DNA of 63,813 nt from an uncultured Prochlorococcus sp. (GTDB lineage Bacteria; Cyanobacteriota; Cyanobacteriia; PCC-6307; Cyanobiaceae), in assembly GCA_902534675.1 (NCBI GenBank), contig CACAQQ010000002.1, forward strand, positions 1-63,813. Reading direction: 5' to 3'. Under the pieces are notes generated by a model. The model saw nothing but the letters and a program-made list of their open reading frames with translations. It did no database searches and was not told where the DNA came from. Shown one piece after another: positions 41,848 to 48,363 of the stretch. Each line of letters opens with the position of its first letter. Positions within the stretch are counted from its first letter, which is position 1. Made by a program: the position numbers and the translations under genes.

Positions 41848-43161
41848 TTATTGGAGTTTATAAACTGCTAAATCTTTTGATTTACTTTCACCTAGTGCAA
41901 TCTTTTCAATTTTTTCTAATCTTGCCATCAAGATAGAAAGTTTATTCTCTAATTTTTGATTTTTGGAAAGTATTGTTTTGTTTTTCTTTTCAAGTGATTC
42001 AATTTTTGTCTCCATTACTTTTTTATCTTTCATAGAAATTTGAGTAGGTTTATTTAATTCACCTAATTTAAAAACAAATCCTGTTTTAATGACCCCATTG
42101 TCTAAAGTTCCTTCACCATAAGATTTAGACCCACCGAAAACATATGAGCCACCTGCATTTATATCAACTCTTTCATTAACTTTTGAAGCACATCCAAAAC
42201 CTAATGCATATCTACTGCTATACGCACCTGTGCCAACACCACAACTTAATTTAGATTCTTTTGATGTCTGAGGTAAGGCAGATAATGCTGCTGTAAGTGC
42301 TGTTGAACCTGCAACTCCTTCCCCAAGATTTTTAATATTAGATGAATTGGTTGAAATATTTGAGGTATTAGTAGAAATATCATTTTTGTTCGTTGTAACT
42401 TGTGCGCTATCTCCTGCTGTAACTTCTACTCCATCAATTAATAATTTACTTCCATCAATATTTATTGGGATTTTATTACCATCAGCATCTTGTGCATAAA
42501 GAGGTTGAACTTTTCTTCCATCGCTTAATGTTTGTTCCTCAACTGTTGTTATCAAAGAGTTTTTACCAAAATGAATGGTATTGTCTGATTGATTATATGT
42601 AATAAGTGGATAATCTTTGACACTTAATCCAGTATCTGTGAGATCTACTTCATATCCATCTAATCCTATTTGAATAGTTCCATCTGAATTTTTTGTAATT
42701 AATGCTTCTCCATCAATAATGAACCCATCTTCAACAATTTCCAATTTATCGCCAGAAAGTTTAATTTTCCCTTTGCCTGTGCCAACATTCACACTATTAT
42801 CTGATGTAATTATTTTTTCTCTAGGTATTACCTTATCGTAATTTGTAGCAAAGTCTGTTATTTGATCGACGGTTTCATCTGATATGTTGTATCTATAAAC
42901 TGTCCCTCTATCGTGAACAATGATATTATTTTCGCCGTCAACATAATGTTTTGCAATATCATCACTAGAAGAACCATTGTTTCCTATTGCTTTTTTTAAA
43001 GTACAACTATTTGTTTTGGCTATACATTGATAGATATGTATCCCCTGAAATCCATCAATTCTGTCGTTTTTTACTGCCCAATAATCCCACTCTGCTCGTG
43101 CTGGCATTGCTCCAAAAAACAATGACATGCCAAAGAAAGATAATGAAATTAATTTTTTCAT
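41848..43161 (-). CDS. Trimeric-autotransporter-like outer-membrane protein A
   Basis: 437 residues, probably surface-exposed. Signal peptide (about 1-23, ends ARA). A short head (24-115) with a beta-rich segment and one cysteine pair; a stalk with two copies of a roughly 32-residue repeat (SDGTIQIG...); a heptad stretch NDISTNTSNISTNSSN; then a YadA-type anchor (about 285-375): GEGVAGSTALTAALSALPQ and four short beta strands (LSCGVGTGAY, YALGFGCAS, DINAGGSYVFGG, IKTGFVFKLG). Unlike known YadA proteins, about 70 residues of coiled coil follow the barrel. Close paralogue at 45573. The family assignment rests on motif reading and needs a profile search. Confidence 0.7.
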   Translation of the reverse strand: MKKLISLSFFGMSLFFGAMPARAEWDYWAVKNDRIDGFQGIHIYQCIAKTNSCTLKKAIGNNGSSSDDIAKHYVDGENNIIVHDRGTVYRYNISDETVDQITDFATNYDKVIPREKIITSDNSVNVGTGKGKIKLSGDKLEIVEDGFIIDGEALITKNSDGTIQIGLDGYEVDLTDTGLSVKDYPLITYNQSDNTIHFGKNSLITTVEEQTLSDGRKVQPLYAQDADGNKIPINIDGSKLLIDGVEVTAGDSAQVTTNKNDISTNTSNISTNSSNIKNLGEGVAGSTALTAALSALPQTSKESKLSCGVGTGAYSSRYALGFGCASKVNERVDINAGGSYVFGGSKSYGEGTLDNGVIKTGFVFKLGELNKPTQISMKDKKVMETKIESLEKKNKTILSKNQKLENKLSILMARLEKIEKIALGESKSKDLAVYKLQ

Positions 43162-43523
43162 TGTATTAACTGAATTATTATTAGTTTCCTAATTTTTTTA
43201 AATTTTTGCTTTTTTTGTTATTTTTCGCTGAAATTTTAAGATCTTTATCGTTAAAAAATTTTCCATATTTTTCCTCAATAAAACACTGACCTAATGATGT
43301 CAGTTGATTTCAGAGGATAAAATTAAAATAAAACACTAATTCAATCTTCGTAAACGCAGTTATAGTCTTGTTTTAGGGTCTATGTAGAGATCAATAGCGA
43401 ATATACAACTTAAAGCTAAAACTTAGTTATAGCAATAGATTTGAAGATTGTATATATGTTGCTTACGGTCTGCTTACATTAAATTAGGACTTATTATTAC
43501 TAATTTAATTTAGTCGAAGTAGG
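43162..43523. other. Intergenic region inside the island
   Basis: 362 bases without a credible gene, next to paralogue A's start. Contents seen: two copies of AATAAAACACT about 50 bases apart, a small inverted repeat CTGAC...GTCAG near 43287-43304, two GCTTAC repeats in 11-bp register (43458-43479), and a weak inverted repeat (AAATTAG...CTAATTT) near 43485-43510 that could end transcription of the minus-strand small gene. Confidence 0.5.
43458..43479. repeat. Two GCTTAC repeats in 11-bp register
   Basis: GTTGCTTACGG directly followed by TCTGCTTACAT. This is the same core and the same 11-bp period as the six-unit array at 45285-45350. It may be a two-site operator for an OmpR-family regulator, or a remnant of a longer array. 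Confidence 0.5.
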
Positions 43524-43698
43524 TTAAACATATCCGTTAACTATGGTTGGATAATCTTTGTTTTTGAACATTTTTCTATAATCATCATGCAATCTTTCAG
43601 TTGCTAATATTCTTTTTTTCATTGCATCTCTAATTAAATCCATCTCATTTAATTTTTGATTGAGAATGGAGAATGGAGAATGGAGTAGTTAGTTTCAT
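43524..43698 (-). pseudogene. Small island gene frameshifted by a 7-bp repeat
   Basis: A strong ribosome-binding site (AGGAGG, minus strand) precedes ATG at 43698. Translation gives MKLTTPFSIL and then leaves frame because GAGAATG (plus strand, 43662-43682) occurs three times in tandem; it stops after 17 codons. With two copies (or five) the frame stays open for 55 residues: MKLTTPFSILNQKLNEMDLI, then a helical, charged stretch, to ...YPTIVNGYV and a TAA at 43524. It is either a slipped pseudogene or a phase-variable gene. An internal ATG at 43643 would still yield the last 39 residues. Confidence 0.6.
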
Positions 43699-43739
43699 AA
43701 AACCTCCTTTTTTATTAATAAAGACTAAAAATTAATAAC

Positions 43740-43922
43740 TCAGTCGCAGTAAATTAAACAATTTTGATTTGTTGGATGTTCTCTACATTCTTTCTCCCAA
43801 AAGTTTTGAAACTCAGGGGTGCATTTTCCAAGTTCTTTTGGGGTTTCGTTTAGATTTAATCCTGCATAATTAAACGCAGTTAAGTATCTTGGAAGAATGT
43901 TAAATTGATTAAATAGTTTCAT
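43740..43922 (-). CDS. Small island hypothetical protein
   Basis: 60 residues, function unknown. AGGAGG lies 6 bases before ATG, the strongest kind of ribosome-binding site in this window. The first residues (MKLFNQFNILP) resemble those of the neighbouring frameshifted gene. The C-terminal half has four cysteines (KCTPEF, KECREH, QNCLIYCD), suggesting disulfides or metal binding. No signal peptide is obvious. The shared motif ACTAGGGTAATAAT lies about 60 bases upstream (minus strand, 43980-43993). Confidence 0.7.
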   Translation of the reverse strand: MKLFNQFNILPRYLTAFNYAGLNLNETPKELGKCTPEFQNFWEKECREHPTNQNCLIYCD

Positions 43923-43979
43923 AAGACCTCCTAGATCTATATCTATATTGTCCTCCTATTGACTTGAAATTCATAGAGT

Positions 43980-43993
43980 ATTATTACCCTAGT
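43980..43993 (-). promoter_or_regulatory. Promoter-like motif ACTAGGGTAATAAT (copy 1)
   Basis: Perfect 14-base match to a second copy at 47258-47271. Contains a TAATAAT -10-like core and precedes the 43740-43922 gene on the minus strand. Confidence 0.4.
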
Positions 43994-44140
43994 AGAAGTG
44001 CTTTGTGGTTGTCACGACTATCTTTTCTCCTTCAGTAGGAGTAGAAATAATTCAAGAGTCAAAAGCACTTCATCGACTTTGTGGACAGCGAGGTGCATAC
44101 GACTCGAAGAGGGCAAACAAATGCCCTCTTATTTTATTTT
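43991..44140 (+). ncRNA. Candidate structured small RNA
   Basis: About 150 nt. A perfect 10-bp stem joins GAAGTGCTTT (43995-44004) with AAAGCACTTC (44062-44071), enclosing a second hairpin CTCC/GGAG with flanking TTTCT/AGAAA pairing. The 3' end is a textbook intrinsic terminator (AAGAGGGC / GCCCTCTT, 44107-44130, then ATTTTATTTTT). A promoter is plausible: TATTGA at 43957, TATTAT at 43979, 16-base spacer. The best open frame across it (43998-44186) has no similarity to anything and runs through the terminator. It is not recognised as a known RNA family. Confidence 0.6.
44107..44140 (+). terminator. Intrinsic terminator of the candidate small RNA
   Basis: 8-bp stem AAGAGGGC/GCCCTCTT, 8-base loop, then an A/T run with nine T of eleven. 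Orientation is plus, so it ends the small RNA, not the minus-strand gene. Confidence 0.75.
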
Positions 44141-44231
44141 TAGTAAACTTTTACTGATTCTTTTCGCTAAATTTTATCGACATTAACATTTAGGATATGA
44201 ATGGTTAGATTTATCAAAATAGGAAACAATT

Positions 44232-44525
44232 ATGTTTGTAAGTATTGATTTATGTTTAGTCCCTATTGGAGTTGGAACTTCCCTATCTCCTTATATAAAG
44301 GAGTGTATTGAAGTTATCAAAAATGAAGGTCTTAACTATGAATTAGGAGCGAATGGAACTGCAATAGAGGGAGATTGGGATAAAGTATTTAAATGTGTTA
44401 AAAAATGCCATAAAAAAATTCATTCAAAAGGTGCGCCTAGAATTTATACAACAATGAAAGTAAATACTAGAACTGATAAAGAACAAAAATTCTCAGATAA
44501 AGTAAAAAGTGTATTAGATAAATAA
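44232..44525 (+). CDS. UPF0045 (MTH1187/YqgV-type) protein
   Basis: 97 residues with the compact ferredoxin-like fold of the UPF0045 family: SIDLCLVPIGVGTSLSPYIKECIEVI, NYELGANGTAIEGDWDKVF, RIYTTMKVNTRTDK. Family members bind thiamine or a related small ligand in some structures; the role here is unknown. ATG at 44232. The stop TAA shares a base with the next ATG, so a downstream microprotein is coupled, and both precede a strong terminator at 44688. Confidence 0.85.
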   Translation: MFVSIDLCLVPIGVGTSLSPYIKECIEVIKNEGLNYELGANGTAIEGDWDKVFKCVKKCHKKIHSKGAPRIYTTMKVNTRTDKEQKFSDKVKSVLDK

Positions 44526-44653
44526 TGGAAAAAGAGCGAAATTACGATAATGATGGATTAGACCCATCCGAAGAGTATTTTAAAAAGAAGGAAAAAGGTA
44601 ATGATGATGATACCTATTTTCCTCAAGAAGAATCACAACCACCACATTATTAA
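44525..44653 (+). CDS. 42-residue acidic microprotein coupled to the UPF0045 gene
   Basis: Frame MEKERNYDND... to ...SQPPHY*, starting in the overlapping TAATG at the end of the UPF0045 gene and ending 34 bases before its terminator hairpin. Highly charged (Glu, Asp, Lys), no membrane span. The coupling and terminator position argue that it is translated. Function unknown. Confidence 0.6.
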   Translation: MEKERNYDNDGLDPSEEYFKKKEKGNDDDTYFPQEESQPPHY

Positions 44654-44687
44654 ACACTTGGATATTTTTTGATATTCAATTTACATT

Positions 44688-44715
44688 AGAGGGTATAACA
44701 ACTACCCTCTTTTTT
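44688..44715 (+). terminator. Intrinsic terminator of the UPF0045 operon
   Basis: AGAGGGTA / TACCCTCT perfect 8-bp stem with a 7-base loop, followed by five T. It ends the two-gene unit at 44232-44653. Confidence 0.8.
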
Positions 44716-44904
44716 AATGTCCATTAATACATTTCTTTTGCTGTTATTGGTGATTGCAAATTACATAAACTTATTTTTAAATATAAAAAAAAGAAAAACA
44801 TGATTGAAAGGGTTATGTTTTGGGATATCATCAAGAATTTTCATAAAAACTAAACTATCACTTTAATATGAATCAATGAGAAGAAAAATTATCCTTGATA
44901 TTTA

Positions 44905-45222
44905 ATGTTGCGACTTTTTCCACTGCCGATTTTTATTGGCATTTATTTATTCTCTTACTGGAGATGTAGAAAAAATATTGCTGATAGTGATAAGCAACTA
45001 AAACCATGTATTGATTGGGCATATGTAAAAAATTTACCTCTCCCACCAAAACCTTCATTTATCGAGTTTTATATTGTTTATGTTTCTTCTTTTTTTAAAT
45101 ATCCCTTTGGGGTAATTATTCAACAACTACCTTTCTCAAAGAAAGTAAGATACTACGAAAGAGAAATGAAATTAATATTTGATAAATGGAATTTAGAAAA
45201 AATTAAAAAAATAACTAACTAA
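44905..45222 (+). CDS. Hypothetical membrane-associated protein
   Basis: 105 residues, no family recognised. A hydrophobic N-terminus (about 3-17, LFPLPIFIGIYLFSYW) and a second partly hydrophobic segment (55-75). The remainder is basic and helical (YEREMKLIFDKWNLEKIKK). The start is ATG at 44905. It sits alone between the UPF0045 terminator and the 11-bp repeat array. Possibly an island-specific gene. Confidence 0.55.
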   Translation: MLRLFPLPIFIGIYLFSYWRCRKNIADSDKQLKPCIDWAYVKNLPLPPKPSFIEFYIVYVSSFFKYPFGVIIQQLPFSKKVRYYEREMKLIFDKWNLEKIKKITN

Positions 45223-45572
45223 TTTATTAAAGTTATCACTCAGATATTGATTTAATTTAGACTTGTTTCAGAAAGCATTTTTTGTTTTCTTACAGTTTTC
45301 TTACATTTTTCTTACAGTTTTCTTACAGTTTTCTTACATTTTGCTTACGGTTGCAAATTAGAAATTTAGTAATAACTAAATTTTTAATTTCTACTTACAC
45401 TTTGCTTATTATTGTATTGACTTAAAAAAAGTCAGTTATTGCAGTCAATTATTAGTGATTATCTTTGTATAGAAATGCATAGAGATTATATGACTTAGTT
45501 AAGATCAATTGCAAGGTAGGGGATTTTAGCACTTTTAACAATTCATAAACCGGTAATAAATCAGTGAATTAA
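45223..45572. other. Intergenic region carrying a phased repeat array
   Basis: 350 bases without a gene. Holds the six-unit 11-bp repeat at 45285-45350, a looser CTTACA/GCTTAT pair near 45394-45412, an inverted repeat GACTT...AAGTC near 45419-45434, and, from 45493 on, sequence homologous to the segment after argJ (41769 on) that marks the edge of the autotransporter duplication. Confidence 0.6.
45285..45350. repeat. Six tandem 11-bp repeats, consensus TTTTCTTACAG
   Basis: Units start at 45285, 45296, 45307, 45318, 45329 and 45340; five are TTTTCTTACAG or TTTTCTTACAT and the last is TTTGCTTACGG. Eleven bases is close to one helical turn, so all cores face the same side. The core resembles half-sites of the cyanobacterial HLR1 element bound by RpaB, but spaced by 11 rather than 10. 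Confidence 0.85.
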
Positions 45573-47105
45573 TTATTGGAGTTTATAAACTACTAAATCT
45601 TTTGATTTAAGATCTCCAAGTGCTATTTTTTCAAGTCTTTCTAATCTTGCTAAGAGTTCAAATTTTTCATTTTCAAATTTTGTAATTTTTTTATTTAGAT
45701 TTTTATTTTCGCTTTTTAGGTCAGTTATTTCATTAGTAAGTTTTTGTTTATCTTTCATACTTATTTCAACTGGTTTATTCAATTCACCCAATTTAAAGAC
45801 AAATCCCGCTTTAATAACCCTATTGCCTAAAGAGTCTGCTCCATAAGATTTAGAACCACCAAATACATATGATCCTCCTGCATTAATATCTACTCTTTCG
45901 CTTACTTTCGATGCACATCCAAAACCTAATGCATATCTACTGCTATACGCACCTGTGCCAACACCACAACTTAATTTAGATTCTTTTGATGTTTGTGGTA
46001 AGGCAGATAATGCTGCTGTAAGTGCTGTTGAACCTGCAACTCCTTCCCCAAGATTTTTAATATTAGAAGAATTGGTTTTAATATTAGAAGAATTGGTTGA
46101 AATATTGGAGGTATTAGTGGAAATATTAGAAGCATTGTCATCAATTTGTCCTTGGACACTTGTACCATTTATCAAAAGGTCTGAGCCGTAGATATTAAGT
46201 GGAATTTTTGTATTATTATCATCCTCTGCCCATAAGTGGTGGACTTTTCTCCCGTCACTTAATGTTGAGTGATCTTCGGGCGTGATTAATGAGTTTTTAC
46301 CGATATGAATATTACCGTCTGCTTGCTTGGTAATCATTGGATTACCATCTATACTCAGTCCTTGAGAAGTAATGTCAATATCATTTCCATCCGCTCCAAT
46401 CTGGATGGATCCATCAGAATTTTTAGTAAAAATGGCTTCACCATTTATATTCAATCCGTCTGCTACTACATCAACATCATTCCCATCGGCACCAATTTGA
46501 ACTGAACCATCACTATTATTTTTTACTAAAGTTGAACTATTAGTTCCGCCTGTGCTTATTCCATCATCATCTATTCTTATAAGTTCTTCTGTACCAGAAC
46601 CACCAAGTGAGATGAATTTAGTATCAGTTGCACCACAAGAAGCACTAGTTGTATTACATTTTTTATCTGCAAGATTTTCCATCTTTACAGGTATATCAAT
46701 AAACATTGGACTTCCAGAACCAGGCAGATTAGTGATATTTGTAAATCCTTCGAATGCATTCGTCTCCATATCAAATACCCTTATTCTCCTCTGTTCAATT
46801 CCATTTCTTGGTGGTTCTAAAAAATATATTTTTCCAGTTTGCTGATTAACAGTATAGTCAGTTGCACTAAATGAATTTTCCACGGAGTCTGGAAAAATAT
46901 TTGATATTATGATGCTTGCCTCTCCATCAGATTTTAGTTTGTAAAGGTGGACTTGTTTGTTACCGTTATTTAAAAGTTCTGAAGAAACGAAATATCCTAA
47001 GTCTGATGTTGCAGTTGAAACTTCTCCAGCCAATGAAGATAAGGGTGTTATTAATAAAGTTGAACTGAATAATGAAGTAAATATTTTTTTGAGTGGTCTT
47101 CTCAT
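45573..47105 (-). CDS. Trimeric-autotransporter-like outer-membrane protein B
   Basis: 510 residues, paralogue of the protein at 41848. Signal peptide (1-27, ends SSLAG). The head (28-170) differs strongly from A and has a propeller-like pattern (KIYFLE...RIRVFDMETN). The stalk has three 32-residue repeats with SDGSIQIGADGND and GLSIDGNPMITK. The heptad region is longer than in A by one NSSNIKT unit. The YadA-type anchor (about 350-440) is nearly identical to A's, and a coiled coil of about 70 residues follows, ending KDLVVYKLQ. Both copies are minus-strand. Confidence 0.7.
   Translation of the reverse strand: MRRPLKKIFTSLFSSTLLITPLSSLAGEVSTATSDLGYFVSSELLNNGNKQVHLYKLKSDGEASIIISNIFPDSVENSFSATDYTVNQQTGKIYFLEPPRNGIEQRRIRVFDMETNAFEGFTNITNLPGSGSPMFIDIPVKMENLADKKCNTTSASCGATDTKFISLGGSGTEELIRIDDDGISTGGTNSSTLVKNNSDGSVQIGADGNDVDVVADGLNINGEAIFTKNSDGSIQIGADGNDIDITSQGLSIDGNPMITKQADGNIHIGKNSLITPEDHSTLSDGRKVHHLWAEDDNNTKIPLNIYGSDLLINGTSVQGQIDDNASNISTNTSNISTNSSNIKTNSSNIKNLGEGVAGSTALTAALSALPQTSKESKLSCGVGTGAYSSRYALGFGCASKVSERVDINAGGSYVFGGSKSYGADSLGNRVIKAGFVFKLGELNKPVEISMKDKQKLTNEITDLKSENKNLNKKITKFENEKFELLARLERLEKIALGDLKSKDLVVYKLQ
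46290..46580 (-). repeat. 96-bp (32-residue) tandem coding repeats in paralogue B
   Basis: Three diverged in-frame copies encode the stalk unit SDGSxQIGxDGN-x-VDxx-GLxIxG. Paralogue A has two. Copy-number differences between the paralogues suggest expansion by unequal exchange. Confidence 0.7.
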
Positions 47106-47365
47106 TTCTATAAAAAATAGGGATACTTTACAAATATATAAATTTTATTAATTTAAAACTTTTTTAAAATTAGATTAATTAAATTTTTTTCAATTTCAAT
47201 TTTTTTTGCTCTCAAGTGATAGCCAATTGCCATCCCCCTTATTAATACGAATATTAAACTAGGGTAATAATGTGATTATTATCTAAAAATTAACTTAAGT
47301 GGTAGCATTGGAATAACAGCAAGGTATATATATTATTTGCCCAAGGTGGAAAATAAAAACAAATA
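47106..47365. other. Intergenic region upstream of paralogue B
   Basis: 260 bases without a credible frame. It contains the start-proximal region of paralogue B (no clear ribosome-binding site) and, on the plus strand, the second copy of ACTAGGGTAATAAT (47258-47271), with nothing obvious downstream before the minus-strand small membrane gene. An unannotated plus-strand transcript is possible. Confidence 0.4.
47258..47271 (+). promoter_or_regulatory. Promoter-like motif ACTAGGGTAATAAT (copy 2)
   Basis: Exact copy of the motif at 43980-43993, opposite strand. If it is a promoter here it would drive a transcript antisense to the gene at 47366-47608. Confidence 0.35.
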
Positions 47366-47608
47366 TTAATTCACTTTAAGTAAATCTATTGGTAGATATT
47401 CATTTATATAAAGAAACAGTATTGTTAAAGTTCCAATTACAGAACCTATAAAACCTCCAAAAAAATTAACTAATAATCCAGATTGTCTAGTTATTGTTTT
47501 TTCGTTTTTGTCTTCTTCAAAATTAGGAGAATCAACTACTTTTAAGCGCTGATTGGTTGTGGGTTGTTTAAGTTGTTGGTGTCGGATGAGGGCTTCGAAA
47601 TCAGGCAT
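47366..47608 (-). CDS. Small membrane protein overlapping the ParA gene
   Basis: 80 residues from ATG 47608 (MPDFEALIRHQQLKQP...). The start lies inside the end of the ParA-like gene in another frame, a 67-base overlap. A basic, charged N-terminal half precedes one membrane span (about residues 44-66, LLVNFFGGFIGSVIGTLTILFLYI) and a short tail. It could be a membrane partner of the ATPase; this is inference from position only. A longer frame from 47632 exists but is less likely. Confidence 0.55.
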   Translation of the reverse strand: MPDFEALIRHQQLKQPTTNQRLKVVDSPNFEEDKNEKTITRQSGLLVNFFGGFIGSVIGTLTILFLYINEYLPIDLLKVN

Positions 47609-48213
47609 GGAATTTGTGAGGCAATTGAACAATAAGCAGACCAGCCCGTCATTCGACGAGGATCTGATCTACCTAAATCGTCTACAGCTTCAAATACAGC
47701 ATTACCAGAGGCTTCTGCTTTATCAAATGCTGAAAGTAAGGGTATAAATGTATCAAAAACATATAAACCAAAATTTTCTAAAGCTGCTTTGGCTTGTTGC
47801 GCTGCTTTTTGCTGTCTAAAATCAACTTTTACTATTACTACTGCATGGTTAACTTTTAAGTTACTTAATAAATTAGCTAGTTCAACAGTTAATTCCACTG
47901 ATCTTGCTTTTGCAGTTGTGGGCAAGATAACTAAATCTGAACCATAAGCTAAGTGTTTAAGTTCTTCTTGATCACTACTAGCCTGGCCATCAGTTATTAC
48001 AATTTCTGATGATCTTGATGCTTTAGCAGCTGCACTGACCGGGAAAACTGGAAATGGAAGATTGCCTCTTGATGCGTATGCTAATGCAGATCTATTCTTG
48101 TCTGCATCTACTATGCAAACTTTTTTACCTTCAGAATGCCAAACACTAGCAAGGTGAATACTTGTGCAGGTCTTGGCTACACCCCCTTTTTGTCCGCAAA
48201 CGGTAATGAACAA
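47542..48213 (-). CDS. Orphan ParA/MinD-type ATPase
   Basis: 223 residues. Deviant Walker A GQKGGVAKT at the N-terminus (usual KGGxGKT; here alanine replaces the glycine before lysine), a Walker A' region with VDADKNRSA (VDADPQ-like) and VITDGQASS. No ParB or parS is visible nearby. Such stand-alone ParA proteins position carboxysomes, chemoreceptors or plasmids; the cargo here is unknown. It starts the operon with the overlapping small membrane gene and is divergent from the aldo/keto reductase. Confidence 0.85.
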   Translation of the reverse strand: MFITVCGQKGGVAKTCTSIHLASVWHSEGKKVCIVDADKNRSALAYASRGNLPFPVFPVSAAAKASRSSEIVITDGQASSDQEELKHLAYGSDLVILPTTAKARSVELTVELANLLSNLKVNHAVVIVKVDFRQQKAAQQAKAALENFGLYVFDTFIPLLSAFDKAEASGNAVFEAVDDLGRSDPRRMTGWSAYCSIASQIPCLISKPSSDTNNLNNPQPISA

Positions 48214-48363
48214 TTTTTTATTTTTATTTCTCTTACTTTGGAGAATAATTTCTTAATGTCAAGAGGGATTGATTGTTAATGCTTTAAAACTTATTTTTTG
48301 AAATATTTTAAAGAGTTTAATATTTTTAGATAACCTTATAAAGTTCCTTGTTTAAATAGGCTA

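Noticed and set aside
43998-44186. 62-codon frame MLCGCHDYLF...
   Set aside because: Runs through a strong terminator and long stem; no protein-like features. The small-RNA reading explains the sequence better.
44717-44803. 28-codon hydrophobic frame after the UPF0045 terminator
   Set aside because: Starts in the T tract of the terminator, with no ribosome-binding site and too short to judge.
45955-46191. 78-codon frame antisense to paralogue B
   Set aside because: Lies in the conserved anchor/heptad region and is explained by codon bias of the sense strand.
46305-46845. Other frames antisense to paralogue B
   Set aside because: Repeat-driven open frames on the complementary strand with no start context.
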